Source: Lachnospiraceae bacterium UBA4317
GTDB taxonomy: Bacteria > Bacillota_A > Clostridia > Lachnospirales > Lachnospiraceae
Length of the DNA stretch: 20,959 nucleotides
Assembly: GCA_002394525.1 (NCBI GenBank)
Contig: DGUF01000175.1
Span: forward strand, 1,467 to 22,425
Direction: 5' to 3'
Shown: in pieces, positions 13,496 through 20,516 of the stretch
How positions within the stretch are numbered: position 1 is the first letter of the stretch
Layout: each line of letters opens with the position of its first letter
The notes under the pieces: model-generated
Seen by the model: the letters and a program-made list of their open reading frames with translations, nothing else
The model's database searches: none
What the model was told of the DNA's origin: nothing
Translations under genes and position numbers: made by a program

Positions 13496-14986
13496 TCACC
13501 CCTCCTCCAGGATCTCCAGCCTGCCCTCATTGCGCAGACTCACCTGGTCGTGCAGGGCCAGATAATTCCAGAAAGACATGCGGTCATTGTCGCTGAGCTT
13601 TTTGACCGGAATCTCCCCGCCCAGCTCCTCCGGCCTGATTCCCAGAAAAACCTCGGGATTTTTATAGGCATACCCCGTGATCCCCAGCGTATAGGTCCCG
13701 TCCGGGTCAATCGGCCCTCCGCGCAGCTCCATTTTCCGGATGATCTTCTCCTCCCGCGTGATCTGCGCCCGCAGATTTTCCGAGAAAAAGAGATAAATGG
13801 CAGTCCCCTCCCAGGCATCCTTGCGCAGCGTATGCCGGATGACCGCCTCCAGCCTCCGGCCGCTGACCGTCAGCTGATAGACCTCATTTTCATAAGGAAA
13901 GGCGATGATAAAATCCTTCCTGGTCACCACAGGCCCCATCCTCTTGGCCCGGATCACATTGGAGGATAACAGGAAGACATCCGTATCGAAGGTATTCTGA
14001 TACAGGTCTGCGAAAAGATCCAGCAGCTGGGTCTCCCGGTGAAAGCCCGGATGAGTATACTCACGGTCAAAGGTGACCAGGACCTGATCATATTTCTTGT
14101 CCACCTCCGTCTGAAAACGATCCGTATAAAAATCGATCAGAGGATCCCGCTCGCTGGTCCGCTCATTGACCGGGAGCAGATTCCACTCCCAGCGGTCCAG
14201 CTTCTTTTCATCCGGATCATAATAGAGATCAAACCGCCCGACCTGACCGCTGCCGCAGCCGGCCTGGACCATGGGAATCCCGTTGACCACAAGCGGCTCC
14301 TCCATAAAACTGTGGGAATGCCCCCCGATGATCAGGTCCACACCCCACTCCGGCCTGATCAGACCCGCCAGCTTCTTGTCCTCCTCGATCCCGATATGCG
14401 TCAGCAGGATCGTGATATCCGCCCGGCCAATACTTTCCCTGGCCAGAAGCTGACCGATCTCCTTCATGGGATCCCGGATACTCACCGCCCCGTCGACCTG
14501 CTCCTCCTGTTGGAGCTTCTCCCCGATACTGTCCGTCAGAAGACCGATGAACCGCACCCGGACCCCCTGCCGGACAATATCCACATAAGGCAGAAAGACC
14601 CGCCTGTTCAATTCACGAATATAAATATTGGAACATACCACAGGAAAATCCGCGCACTTTTCCAGAAAAAGCAGATGGGCCAGCCCGTAATCCACCTCAT
14701 GATTTCCCAGACAGAAAACATCCGGCTCCAAAGCATTGGTCATCCGGATCGTGGACAGCCCCCTGTACTCCTGATCGATGATCGAACCCATAAACATATC
14801 GCCGGCGACCGCATAAATGACATTGCGCTCCTCCTGCCGGATCCTCCGCAGCTTCCCCGACAACAGAGACAGACCGCCCGTAAAGACCTGATCCTTCTCG
14901 GCCCCGAAAAAATCCCCATGTATATCATTGGAATGCAGGACCACCAGATGCACCGGCTTCCTCCTGCGCGACTTTACTTCACTCAT
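13496..14986 (-). CDS. bifunctional metallophosphatase/5'-nucleotidase
   Basis: 496 residues. The metallophosphatase core carries SNDIHG (19-24), AGDMF (61-65), GNHEVDYG (94-101), THIG (196-199) and GGHSHSF (221-227), the binuclear metal site. A 5'-nucleotidase C-terminal domain covers about 305-460, with YENEVYQLTVSG. It would hydrolyse nucleotide monophosphates or related phosphoesters. It has no signal peptide, membrane anchor or sorting signal, so it is probably cytoplasmic, unlike many UshA/YfkN relatives that are secreted; some cytoplasmic homologues (YunD type) are known. The AAAGGA upstream of the ATG is rather far (13 nt). It is followed by the mntP gene on the same strand, and a manganese link through its metal site is only speculative. 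Confidence 0.88.
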   Translation of the reverse strand: MSEVKSRRRKPVHLVVLHSNDIHGDFFGAEKDQVFTGGLSLLSGKLRRIRQEERNVIYAVAGDMFMGSIIDQEYRGLSTIRMTNALEPDVFCLGNHEVDYGLAHLLFLEKCADFPVVCSNIYIRELNRRVFLPYVDIVRQGVRVRFIGLLTDSIGEKLQQEEQVDGAVSIRDPMKEIGQLLARESIGRADITILLTHIGIEEDKKLAGLIRPEWGVDLIIGGHSHSFMEEPLVVNGIPMVQAGCGSGQVGRFDLYYDPDEKKLDRWEWNLLPVNERTSERDPLIDFYTDRFQTEVDKKYDQVLVTFDREYTHPGFHRETQLLDLFADLYQNTFDTDVFLLSSNVIRAKRMGPVVTRKDFIIAFPYENEVYQLTVSGRRLEAVIRHTLRKDAWEGTAIYLFFSENLRAQITREEKIIRKMELRGGPIDPDGTYTLGITGYAYKNPEVFLGIRPEELGGEIPVKKLSDNDRMSFWNYLALHDQVSLRNEGRLEILEEG

Positions 14987-15006
14987 ATTTCTTACTGTTT
15001 CCTTTC

Positions 15007-15240
15007 GAGTCCCCGACGAGTCACCGGGGAGTCACCGGGGACGGTTCTACTGACTCATTCCCGCAACGAGTCACCGGGAACGGTTCTGCTGACTCATTCC
15101 CGCAGTCAGCCAGGTCAGATGAGTCACCGAGTCAGCGGGGACGGTTCTACTGACTCATTCCCGCAGTCAGCCAGGTCAGATGAGCCACCGGGGACGGTTC
15201 TGCCGACTCATTTCTAAGTGAGTCTCCGGGACGAGTCATC
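15007..15240. repeat. REP-like array of GAGTC...GACTC units
   Basis: Four units start at 15029, 15068, 15129 and 15182, each near GAGTCACCGGGGACGGTTCT followed by NCTGACTCATTCCCG. Each is bounded by the inverted pair GAGTCA/TGACTC, and CGGGAA/TTCCCG in unit 2 gives a second possible stem. A 16-bp spacer (15105-15120 and 15166-15181) repeats too. Partial units extend to about 15240. The array lies between the nucleotidase and the dipeptidase. Confidence 0.8.
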
Positions 15241-15276
15241 AGTATGTGGGTCTCCGGAACGGGCCTCCCGCCCCCT

Positions 15277-15936
15277 TCACCTTCTCAAATACTTCGAGGA
15301 GACCGGGAATTCAAAATAAGTATCCGGATACGGCTCGCCCTTTAGAGTAAAATGCCACCACTCATAGTCAAAAGGCTCAAACCCCGCACTGATCATGGCC
15401 GCCTGCAGAGTCATCCGGTTCTCATACTGCTCCTCACTGATCCCCCTGTAATCAGGATGGGAAAGCGGGCCGAAGTAATCAAAGGGCCCTCCCATGTCCA
15501 CTTCCTTCCCGGTCCTCATATCCAGCAGAGTCAGATCCACCGTACTCCCCCGGCTGTGACTGGACAGTTTGGCAATATACCCCTTCTCAAAGAGCTCCTG
15601 CTTTTCCAGATCCGGATAAAAATAAGGCTTCATGCGGATATCCGTATCCTCGATCCCCCACATGACAAAATGCCTGACCGCGCAGGCCGGCCGATAGGCA
15701 TCAAAGATCTTGAGCCGATAGCCCATCACATTCAGCCTGCTGCCCGCCTCCTCCAGCGCCCTCGCGGCCTCCCTCGTCAGGATCGCGCAGGGCTCCTCAT
15801 AACCGACGATCCTGTCCCCTATAAAATTATAAGTCGAATAATAACGGATTTCCTGAATGACCCCGGGGACCAGATCCGCGACCTGCACAAAATCAGAAGA
15901 ATCCATCGTAAGTCTGTTCCTGTAATTGCCCGACAT
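15277..15936 (-). CDS. D-alanyl-D-alanine dipeptidase, VanX-like
   Basis: 219 residues from the ATG at 15936. The zinc peptidase motifs are SSHSRGSTVD (125-134), with His127 and Asp134 as ligands, and EWWHF (192-196), with Glu192 as general base and His195 as ligand; DAYRP (79-83) is also conserved. The enzyme cleaves D-Ala-D-Ala in the cytoplasm and so affects peptidoglycan precursor supply; without vanA/vanH neighbours it is more likely recycling or D-Ala metabolism than vancomycin resistance. An in-frame ATG at 15981 would add MVRFHNFFTVKREKF, but its ribosome site is only 3 nt away and TATATA at 15991-15996 may be the promoter, so I take 15936. Divergent from the AraC regulator, which may control it. 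Confidence 0.87.
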   Translation of the reverse strand: MSGNYRNRLTMDSSDFVQVADLVPGVIQEIRYYSTYNFIGDRIVGYEEPCAILTREAARALEEAGSRLNVMGYRLKIFDAYRPACAVRHFVMWGIEDTDIRMKPYFYPDLEKQELFEKGYIAKLSSHSRGSTVDLTLLDMRTGKEVDMGGPFDYFGPLSHPDYRGISEEQYENRMTLQAAMISAGFEPFDYEWWHFTLKGEPYPDTYFEFPVSSKYLRR

Positions 15937-16036
15937 AAACTTCTCTCTTTTTACTGTGAAAAAATTATGAAAACGAACCATTTACCTTCTTATATAAGAA
16001 AATCAGTATATCATTTTCATTTCTTTTGTGCTACAC

Positions 16037-16106
16037 TAATGCACCGGTCAGAAAACCGCTTAATGCACCGGCCAAAAGACGGCTTAATGCCGGTCAAAAA
16101 AACGCG
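16037..16106. repeat. three 24-bp direct repeats before the araC gene
   Basis: Units at 16037-16060, 16061-16084 and 16085-16106 share TAATGCACCGG followed by TCA/CCA, an A-run and CGCT-type end; the third lacks two bases. They lie between the divergent VanX-like and AraC genes and could be operator sites. Confidence 0.75.
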
Positions 16107-16177
16107 AGACCCGGGACCTCTCCCGGCCACCATCAACAACACTTTACAACACTGTTTTTACATAATCATAATCATCC

Positions 16178-16183
16178 GGAGGT
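16178..16183 (+). promoter_or_regulatory. ribosome site fixing the AraC-type start
   Basis: GGAGGT lies 11 nt before the ATG at 16194. The frame is open back to 16026, but that part crosses the 24-bp repeats and has no ribosome site. Confidence 0.75.
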
Positions 16184-16193
16184 GATCATCCAC

Positions 16194-17147
16194 ATGCTCG
16201 TGGAATCCAATTTCAACACAGGCCAGGAACATCAGGAACTGTTCCCCCTCAAAAAAGAATCCTTTCCCCTTTTGTGCAGCACGACCAGACTGGACTGCTC
16301 GGCGGACATGTCCATCCCCTGGCACTGGCACAATATGTTTGAGATCAACTATATCGTCAGCGGGGAGCTCTCCCTGCAGACCCAGGACAGCTCACACATT
16401 TTCGGCGCGGGCGATACCGCCTTCATCAACAACGGCATCCTCCACACCTGCACCGCGATCGGCACTGTCCCCTGCGAATACTACACCATCCACTTCGACA
16501 TGCACTTCCTGTCGGGGATGTATAACAGCATTTACGAAGAAAAATACTTTCTTCCCATCATCCGCAACAATGCCCTGCAGATCTGGCGCATCCATCCGGA
16601 CTCCCTCCCTCACCTGAAAATGATCGAGGCCGTCCTGCGCACCGTGGAGATCAGCCGGGAGGAACCCTTCGGCTACGAATTCGATGTCCGGAGCCTGCTC
16701 AGCGACTTCTGGCGCCAGCTCCTGCTCGACACCAGGGACGTCAAATCCACGGCAGCGCCCGCCAACGCCATTGATACCGAGCGGATCAAGATCATGACCG
16801 GCTACATCAAGAGCCACTGCGGCGACAAGCTCACCCTGGAGGACATCGCAGCCTCCGCCGGCATCAGCACCCGCGAATGCACCCGCTGCTTCTCCCGCTG
16901 CATCAACACCTCGCCCAACACCTACCTCAACCAGACGCGCCTGTCCATGGCCGCCGACCTCCTCGCCGGCAGCGCCAAGAGCATCATCGAGATCAGCGAG
17001 GAATGCGGCTTCAGCTCCCCCAGCTACTTCGGCAAAGTCTTCCGCGAATCCATGGGCTGCACCCCCAAGGAATACCGCGACAAGGACGCCGGCCAGACCC
17101 AGCCCTGGTACTACTCCACCCAGTTCAGCAAGATCGTGCGGAAATAA
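16194..17147 (+). CDS. AraC-family transcription regulator
   Basis: 317 residues. The N-terminal cupin-like sensor domain covers about 15-115, with WHWHNMFEINYIVSGELSL (43-61) and an FGAGDTAFINNGILHTC segment (70-86) typical of AraC sugar sensors. The C-terminal pair of helix-turn-helix motifs spans about 200-295: LTLEDIAASAGIS (213-225) and SIIEISEECGFSSPSYFGKVF (263-283), followed by GCTPKEYR. Family members bind DNA as dimers and respond to small molecules such as sugars. The 3' end shows a strong preference for C-ending codons. It is divergent from the VanX-like gene with three direct repeats between them, so it may regulate that gene and itself. The inducer cannot be told from the sequence. 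Confidence 0.92.
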   Translation: MLVESNFNTGQEHQELFPLKKESFPLLCSTTRLDCSADMSIPWHWHNMFEINYIVSGELSLQTQDSSHIFGAGDTAFINNGILHTCTAIGTVPCEYYTIHFDMHFLSGMYNSIYEEKYFLPIIRNNALQIWRIHPDSLPHLKMIEAVLRTVEISREEPFGYEFDVRSLLSDFWRQLLLDTRDVKSTAAPANAIDTERIKIMTGYIKSHCGDKLTLEDIAASAGISTRECTRCFSRCINTSPNTYLNQTRLSMAADLLAGSAKSIIEISEECGFSSPSYFGKVFRESMGCTPKEYRDKDAGQTQPWYYSTQFSKIVRK

Positions 17148-17320
17148 CTCGTTTTGGCAGCGCCAGGCGAGACGGGGGACATTCCGGCTGACTCGTTTTT
17201 GCAGCGCCAGGCGAGACGGGGGCGCTCCGGCTGACTCATTTTGGCAGTGCCAGGCGAGACGGGGGACATTCCGGCTGACTCGTTTTTGCAGCGCCAGGTA
17301 AAACGTGGCAACGAGTCACT
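17147..17320. repeat. four tandem 43-44-bp units after the AraC gene
   Basis: Copies at 17147-17190, 17191-17233 and 17234-17277 share ACTCGTTTTGGCAGCGCCAG then GCGAGACGGGGG; a fourth, diverged copy runs from 17278 to about 17320. The stop codon of the AraC gene lies at the first base of copy 1, so the array starts right at the gene end. Confidence 0.85.
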
Positions 17321-17349
17321 GCGGCTCACCGCTTCACACCGCTTTTCAT

Positions 17350-17389
17350 AAAAAAGACTTCCGGAACCAGTCTTCCGGAAGCCTTTTTT
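17350..17389 (+). terminator. bidirectional-type intrinsic terminator
   Basis: AAAAAAG plus TTCCGGAA (17350-17366) pairs with TTCCGGAAGCCTTTTTT (17373-17389), a stem that ends in a T-run on both strands. On plus it would stop the AraC transcript. Confidence 0.75.
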
Positions 17390-17434
17390 CATTATAACAA
17401 ATATTTTTCCCCGGCGCAGTCTCTGCCGGATCTT

Positions 17435-17560
17435 CTGCGTAAAGCCCTCGCAGCATAAAGCCCGCGCGGCATAAAACCCTCGCGGCATAAACCCCGCGCG
17501 GCATAAAGCCCTCGCGGCATAAAACCTGCGCCACGTAAATCCCGCGCGGCTAAAGCCGCC
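17435..17560. repeat. 16-bp tandem array, about eight units
   Basis: Units follow CGCGGCATAAAACCCT with a variable last two bases, at 17449, 17465, 17481, 17497, 17513, 17529 and 17545, plus a partial unit from 17435. Because 16 is not a multiple of three, the frame shifts between units and no protein repeat is meant. The length equals that of the 5763-5810 units, but the sequence differs. Confidence 0.85.
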
Positions 17561-17572
17561 GGCTGTCTGCTC

Positions 17573-17592
17573 CCCGCCTCACGGCGGGTTTT
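17573..17592 (+). terminator. small GC hairpin with TTTT tail
   Basis: CCCGCC (17573-17578) and GGCGGG (17583-17588) pair around TCAC, with TTTT following. It points on the plus strand, away from the minus-strand gene that ends at 17607. Confidence 0.45.
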
Positions 17593-17606
17593 CCTTCAGA
17601 AAAATC

Positions 17607-18878
17607 CTACTGCAGTCTGACATACTTCCCGGATACATATCCGGCAACGCCGTTGTAGCAGATCCAGTACCAGGTGCCGGAAGCCCTTCCGGTATAGACA
17701 GTGACTGTCTTTCCCTCCTTGACGGTGCCCCTGATCTTGTAGGATGTGGAGGGGCCCGACCTTATATTCAGCGTACCATCCGTGCCCTTGATCACGCCGG
17801 CCCGGGTGGCAGGCCTTGACCTGACGATATAAGAGGAATAGGAATATCCGCTCACAGAGCCGTATTTCACATAATACCACTTGCCGGAGGTCTTATCCGG
17901 ATACACGGTCATGGCCGCGCCCTCCGGGATCTTGCCGATCATGTATCCGCTGGACGCCCTGCTGTTGATCGCAAGCGTCCCGTCCGTCCCGACCACATAT
18001 CCGGTCCAGGTATTTGTGACCGGCGCCGGTGTCGGTGCAGGCGTCCCTGTTACCTTCACCTTACAGGACAGGGCAGCGGACTTTTTCCCGTTGGTGACCT
18101 TTCCGGTGATCGTACAGCTGCCGCCCTTGACGCCCCTGACAACGCCGCTTCCGTTGACCGTGGCCACGGAAGTATTGCTGCTGGACCACTTGACGGTCAT
18201 ATACCTGGGGGAGACACTCGCCTTGATCTGAGCGGTCTTTCCGGGCGCGACAGAAAGCGAAGTTGTGCCCGAGATCGTGACCGCATGCGTATGCGGATAC
18301 CTGCTGGCGCCGGAATTTTTCTTGGTCCTGAGCAGACCCCAGGAATAATACATGCAATAGGGATCGTGGCCGGACCACTCAAAATGCAGATGATTGCCGG
18401 TGGCAGACCCGGTCTTACCCACAAGACCGATCTGCTGGCCGGCTTTTACGGTCTTTCCCTTCTTGATGCTGCACTTATTTTTCATATGCCCGTAATAGGA
18501 ATAAGTGCCGTCATTGTGCTTGATCACGACCTGGTTGCCGCCGCCGCTGGTATAGGTATTCCTCACGATCTGACCGGCTGCGACCGCAAAGATCGGAGTC
18601 CCGCCCGAAGCGGCAATATCCACCAGACAGGCGGAATCATATTTCTTATTCTTGAGAGCTCCCCAGGTGTAAATATAACTCGTGTGCTTGGACCCGCCGG
18701 AATACTTATGCAGCACAGTGGCATAATAGACCTTCCCGGACGGAAGCGGAAAACCGGTCCTCACAGCCGCTTCCGCGGACACACCCGTGTTCATGACACC
18801 GGTGCCCGGCATCACGATCATCGACGCCGCCAGAAGGACCGTAAGCAGCAGCTTCCTTATAGACAGTCTTGTTTTCAT
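17607..18878 (-). CDS. secreted M23-like protein with Big_2 and SH3 domains
   Basis: 423 residues from the ATG at 18878, with AAAGGAGG 4 nt upstream. A signal peptide covers about 1-36, ending near VSAEAA. The M23/LytM-like domain (about 50-185) shows VDIAASGGTPIFAVAAG (86-102), YYGHMK (128-133) and the HxH site NHLHFEWSG (162-170). A bacterial Ig-like Big_2 domain follows (about 198-277), then a Thr/Pro linker and two SH3-like repeats (290-352 and 361-423) that would bind cell wall. The usual first zinc ligand, a His four residues before Asp87, is Ala83 here, so activity is doubtful: it may be an inactive, wall-binding regulator such as an amidase activator. No partner gene adjoins. Sits alone, with repeat-rich DNA on both sides. 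Confidence 0.88.
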   Translation of the reverse strand: MKTRLSIRKLLLTVLLAASMIVMPGTGVMNTGVSAEAAVRTGFPLPSGKVYYATVLHKYSGGSKHTSYIYTWGALKNKKYDSACLVDIAASGGTPIFAVAAGQIVRNTYTSGGGNQVVIKHNDGTYSYYGHMKNKCSIKKGKTVKAGQQIGLVGKTGSATGNHLHFEWSGHDPYCMYYSWGLLRTKKNSGASRYPHTHAVTISGTTSLSVAPGKTAQIKASVSPRYMTVKWSSSNTSVATVNGSGVVRGVKGGSCTITGKVTNGKKSAALSCKVKVTGTPAPTPAPVTNTWTGYVVGTDGTLAINSRASSGYMIGKIPEGAAMTVYPDKTSGKWYYVKYGSVSGYSYSSYIVRSRPATRAGVIKGTDGTLNIRSGPSTSYKIRGTVKEGKTVTVYTGRASGTWYWICYNGVAGYVSGKYVRLQ

Positions 18879-18996
18879 AACCCCTCCTTTTCTAAGCGAC
18901 CTGCCGATGTCAGGAAATGCGCTGAGTCAGGATGAGCCGGGGAACGTACCGCCCCCCGGCTCACCGGGCTTTACTCAAACACGTCAGCCAATACCT

Positions 18997-19051
18997 CCCC
19001 GACTCAAAACAAGTCACCTGATGCGTTCCCCGACTCAAAACAAGTCACCTG
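18997..19051. repeat. 31-bp direct repeats before the M23-like gene
   Basis: CCCCGACTCAAAACAAGTCA plus CCTG occurs at 18997-19020 and 19028-19051, identical over 24 bp with a period of 31. A looser copy, CCAAAAACAAATCACCTG, follows near 19079-19097 and reaches the end of the SDR gene. The region 18940-19100 also holds CTCACCGGG pieces like those of the 15007 array. Confidence 0.75.
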
Positions 19052-19102
19052 GTACGCCCCCGGGCTCACCGGGCATTGCCCAAAAACAAATCACCTGATA
19101 AA

Positions 19103-19891
19103 TCAGCAGGGCGCCGAGACCTTGGAATCGATATGCATGCCCATACCCGCCGTATGCGCGGATACCTCGGATGCGAGATAGAGCACGGCGTTGGCGACTT
19201 CCTCCGGCTTGGCATAGCGCTTGTCCATGGCATAATTGCCGGCGAGCATGGCCATGGCCTCCTCGTGAGACATGGAATCGCCAAAGAAATCCTTCTCGAT
19301 GCGGAGCATCATAGGCGTGTCGACCGGGCCGGGGCAGATATAGTTGACATGTACGCCGACCGGGCCCAGCTCCATGGCGATGCACTTGGTGAGACCGGCG
19401 ACCGCGTACTTGGAGGAAACATAGGCGCTGTTCCCTGCGGTCGGCTCATAGGCCGCCGCTGACGCGATCACGACGACAGAACCGGATTTTTTCTCGATCA
19501 GGTAGGGGGCCGCGTATTTCATCATCAGCATGATGGAAAAAACATTGAGCATATAGGTCTTCTCAAAGAGCTCCAGCGTCATATCCTGGACGGGATGCGC
19601 CTGCCCCTCATAACCAGCATTGGGGACGACCACGTCAATGGTCCCAAAGTGCTTCTCCGCACTCTCCACGAAATTTTTGATATCCTCCTCCTTCGTCATG
19701 TCCGCGACGAAGCCTGCCACCTTTCCGTCCGCCGCTTTCAGCTTGGGAAGAAGAGCATCGATCTTGGCCTGGCTGGTTGAGGAGAAGGCCACCTTCGCCC
19801 CTTCCGCGAGAAATGCCTTGACGATCGCTGTGCCGATACCGCCTGTACCACCTGTGACGAGCACTACCTTGTCCTTGAGTTTCAGATCCAT
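19103..19891 (-). CDS. short-chain dehydrogenase/reductase (SDR)
   Basis: 262 residues from the ATG at 19891; AAAGGAG about 7 nt upstream and the conserved N-terminus (MDLKLKDKVVLVTGG) both favour it over an upstream start at 20149 that would add 86 non-conserved residues. The Rossmann cofactor motif TGGTGGIG (13-20), NAG (91-93), Asn116, Ser144 and the catalytic Tyr157/Lys161 (YVSSK) are all present, as is PGPVDTPM (187-194). It is a classical SDR that oxidises or reduces a hydroxyl/keto substrate with NAD(H) or NADP(H); the C-terminus (HIDSKVSAPC) differs from the usual NVDGG end. Substrate not predictable. It has a promoter about 220 nt upstream and stands alone. Confidence 0.93.
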   Translation of the reverse strand: MDLKLKDKVVLVTGGTGGIGTAIVKAFLAEGAKVAFSSTSQAKIDALLPKLKAADGKVAGFVADMTKEEDIKNFVESAEKHFGTIDVVVPNAGYEGQAHPVQDMTLELFEKTYMLNVFSIMLMMKYAAPYLIEKKSGSVVVIASAAAYEPTAGNSAYVSSKYAVAGLTKCIAMELGPVGVHVNYICPGPVDTPMMLRIEKDFFGDSMSHEEAMAMLAGNYAMDKRYAKPEEVANAVLYLASEVSAHTAGMGMHIDSKVSAPC

Positions 19892-20120
19892 TGTGGTCTC
19901 CTTTCGTAAAAATGCTGCCATACAAAAAGATATCTGTCTGCCCGATGTAAATTTCTTATCAGCCTGACACAGACACAGAAGCACCACAGAACAGTTCAGT
20001 CTTCCTGTCTTTTCCGTCTTCCGTAATGAGAGCCCGGCAATAGCATCCCGCAGGCAGGGCGCGGACTTCAAACTCTCCGCTTGTTTTAGTGTACCATAAA
20101 ATAGCAAAAAACGGATTGAT

Positions 20121-20149
20121 TGTGTATGCTTTTTTGCTTTTTTTGACAA
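20121..20149 (-). promoter_or_regulatory. promoter of the SDR gene
   Basis: On minus, TTGTCA (20144-20149) and TACACA (20121-20126) are 17 nt apart, with an A-rich spacer. A second possible -10, TACACT, lies about 30 nt downstream. Confidence 0.5.
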
Positions 20150-20300
20150 TTACAGACAGGTTTGTTGACCTCTTTTAACTCAGGCTGGCAGGCACCTCCT
20201 GTCAGATCGCCATGAAAAGGATTGAGATTAATCCGGCATGATGAGACCGGATATTTCCCGGCCGCACAATATGATTTCTCAAAAATAAGGCCTCCAAAAT

Positions 20301-20341
20301 AAGGCCTCCGCGGAAAGCAGATTTTTCCGCGGAGGCCTTTT
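20301..20341 (-). terminator. terminator after the surface-protein gene
   Basis: Sixteen-bp perfect stem: AAGGCCTCCGCGGAAA (20301-20316) with its complement (20324-20339). On minus ATTTT follows (20296-20300), and on plus TTCTTGTTTT follows, so it can work both ways; on minus it would end the surface-protein transcript whose stop is at 20517. Confidence 0.8.
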
Positions 20342-20435
20342 CTTGTTTTGTCTGTTGCTCTTCCTTTTGTTGTCTGTCACTCTGTTCTCTCTCCGGGATC
20401 CGGAATCACTCCGGCCCCGGAGAAGATATAGAGCA

Positions 20436-20515
20436 TTTTGTACTGCCGGTTTATCCGGCATCGCTGTTCCGTCCTTTTTTGTACTGTCGGTTTCTACGGT
20501 AATCTTGCTCCGTTC
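20436..20515. repeat. two diverged copies, 41-bp period
   Basis: TTTTGTACTGCCGGTTT (from 20436) recurs as TTTTGTACTGTCGGTTT (from 20477), each followed by a looser match ending in TCCGTCC or TCCGTTC. Copy 1 holds a small stem, GCCGG/CCGGC. They lie just after the stop of the surface-protein gene on its strand. Confidence 0.6.
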
Positions 20516-20516
20516 A

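Larger units (their letters stand above)
17148..17606. other. 459-bp repeat-filled gap without genes
   Basis: The space between the AraC gene and the M23-like gene is filled by a 44-bp array (17147-17320), a terminator (17350-17389), a 16-bp array (17435-17560) and a second hairpin (17573-17592). No gene is seen. Minus-strand open frames here are shadows of the repeats. Confidence 0.7.
19892..20516. other. SDR leader and intergenic region
   Basis: 625 bp without a gene. From left: a 220-nt leader of the SDR gene, its promoter (20121-20149), a featureless A/T-richer stretch (20150-20280), a tandem 14-bp copy of AAAATAAGGCCTCC (20282-20309) overlapping a strong terminator, and two 41-bp-period repeats (20436-20515). 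Confidence 0.6.

Noticed and set aside
15007..15240. A CRISPR array
   Set aside because: The repeats are adjacent or separated by a spacer that is itself repeated. There are no unique spacers and no cas genes.
15277..15936. A vancomycin resistance cluster, suggested by the VanX-like gene
   Set aside because: No ligase, lactate dehydrogenase or VanRS-like genes adjoin it. A lone D,D-dipeptidase fits recycling better.
17111..17488. A 125-codon minus-strand frame across the 44-bp array and the terminator
   Set aside because: The apparent protein repeats come from the DNA repeats, the frame crosses a clear terminator hairpin and there is no ribosome site.
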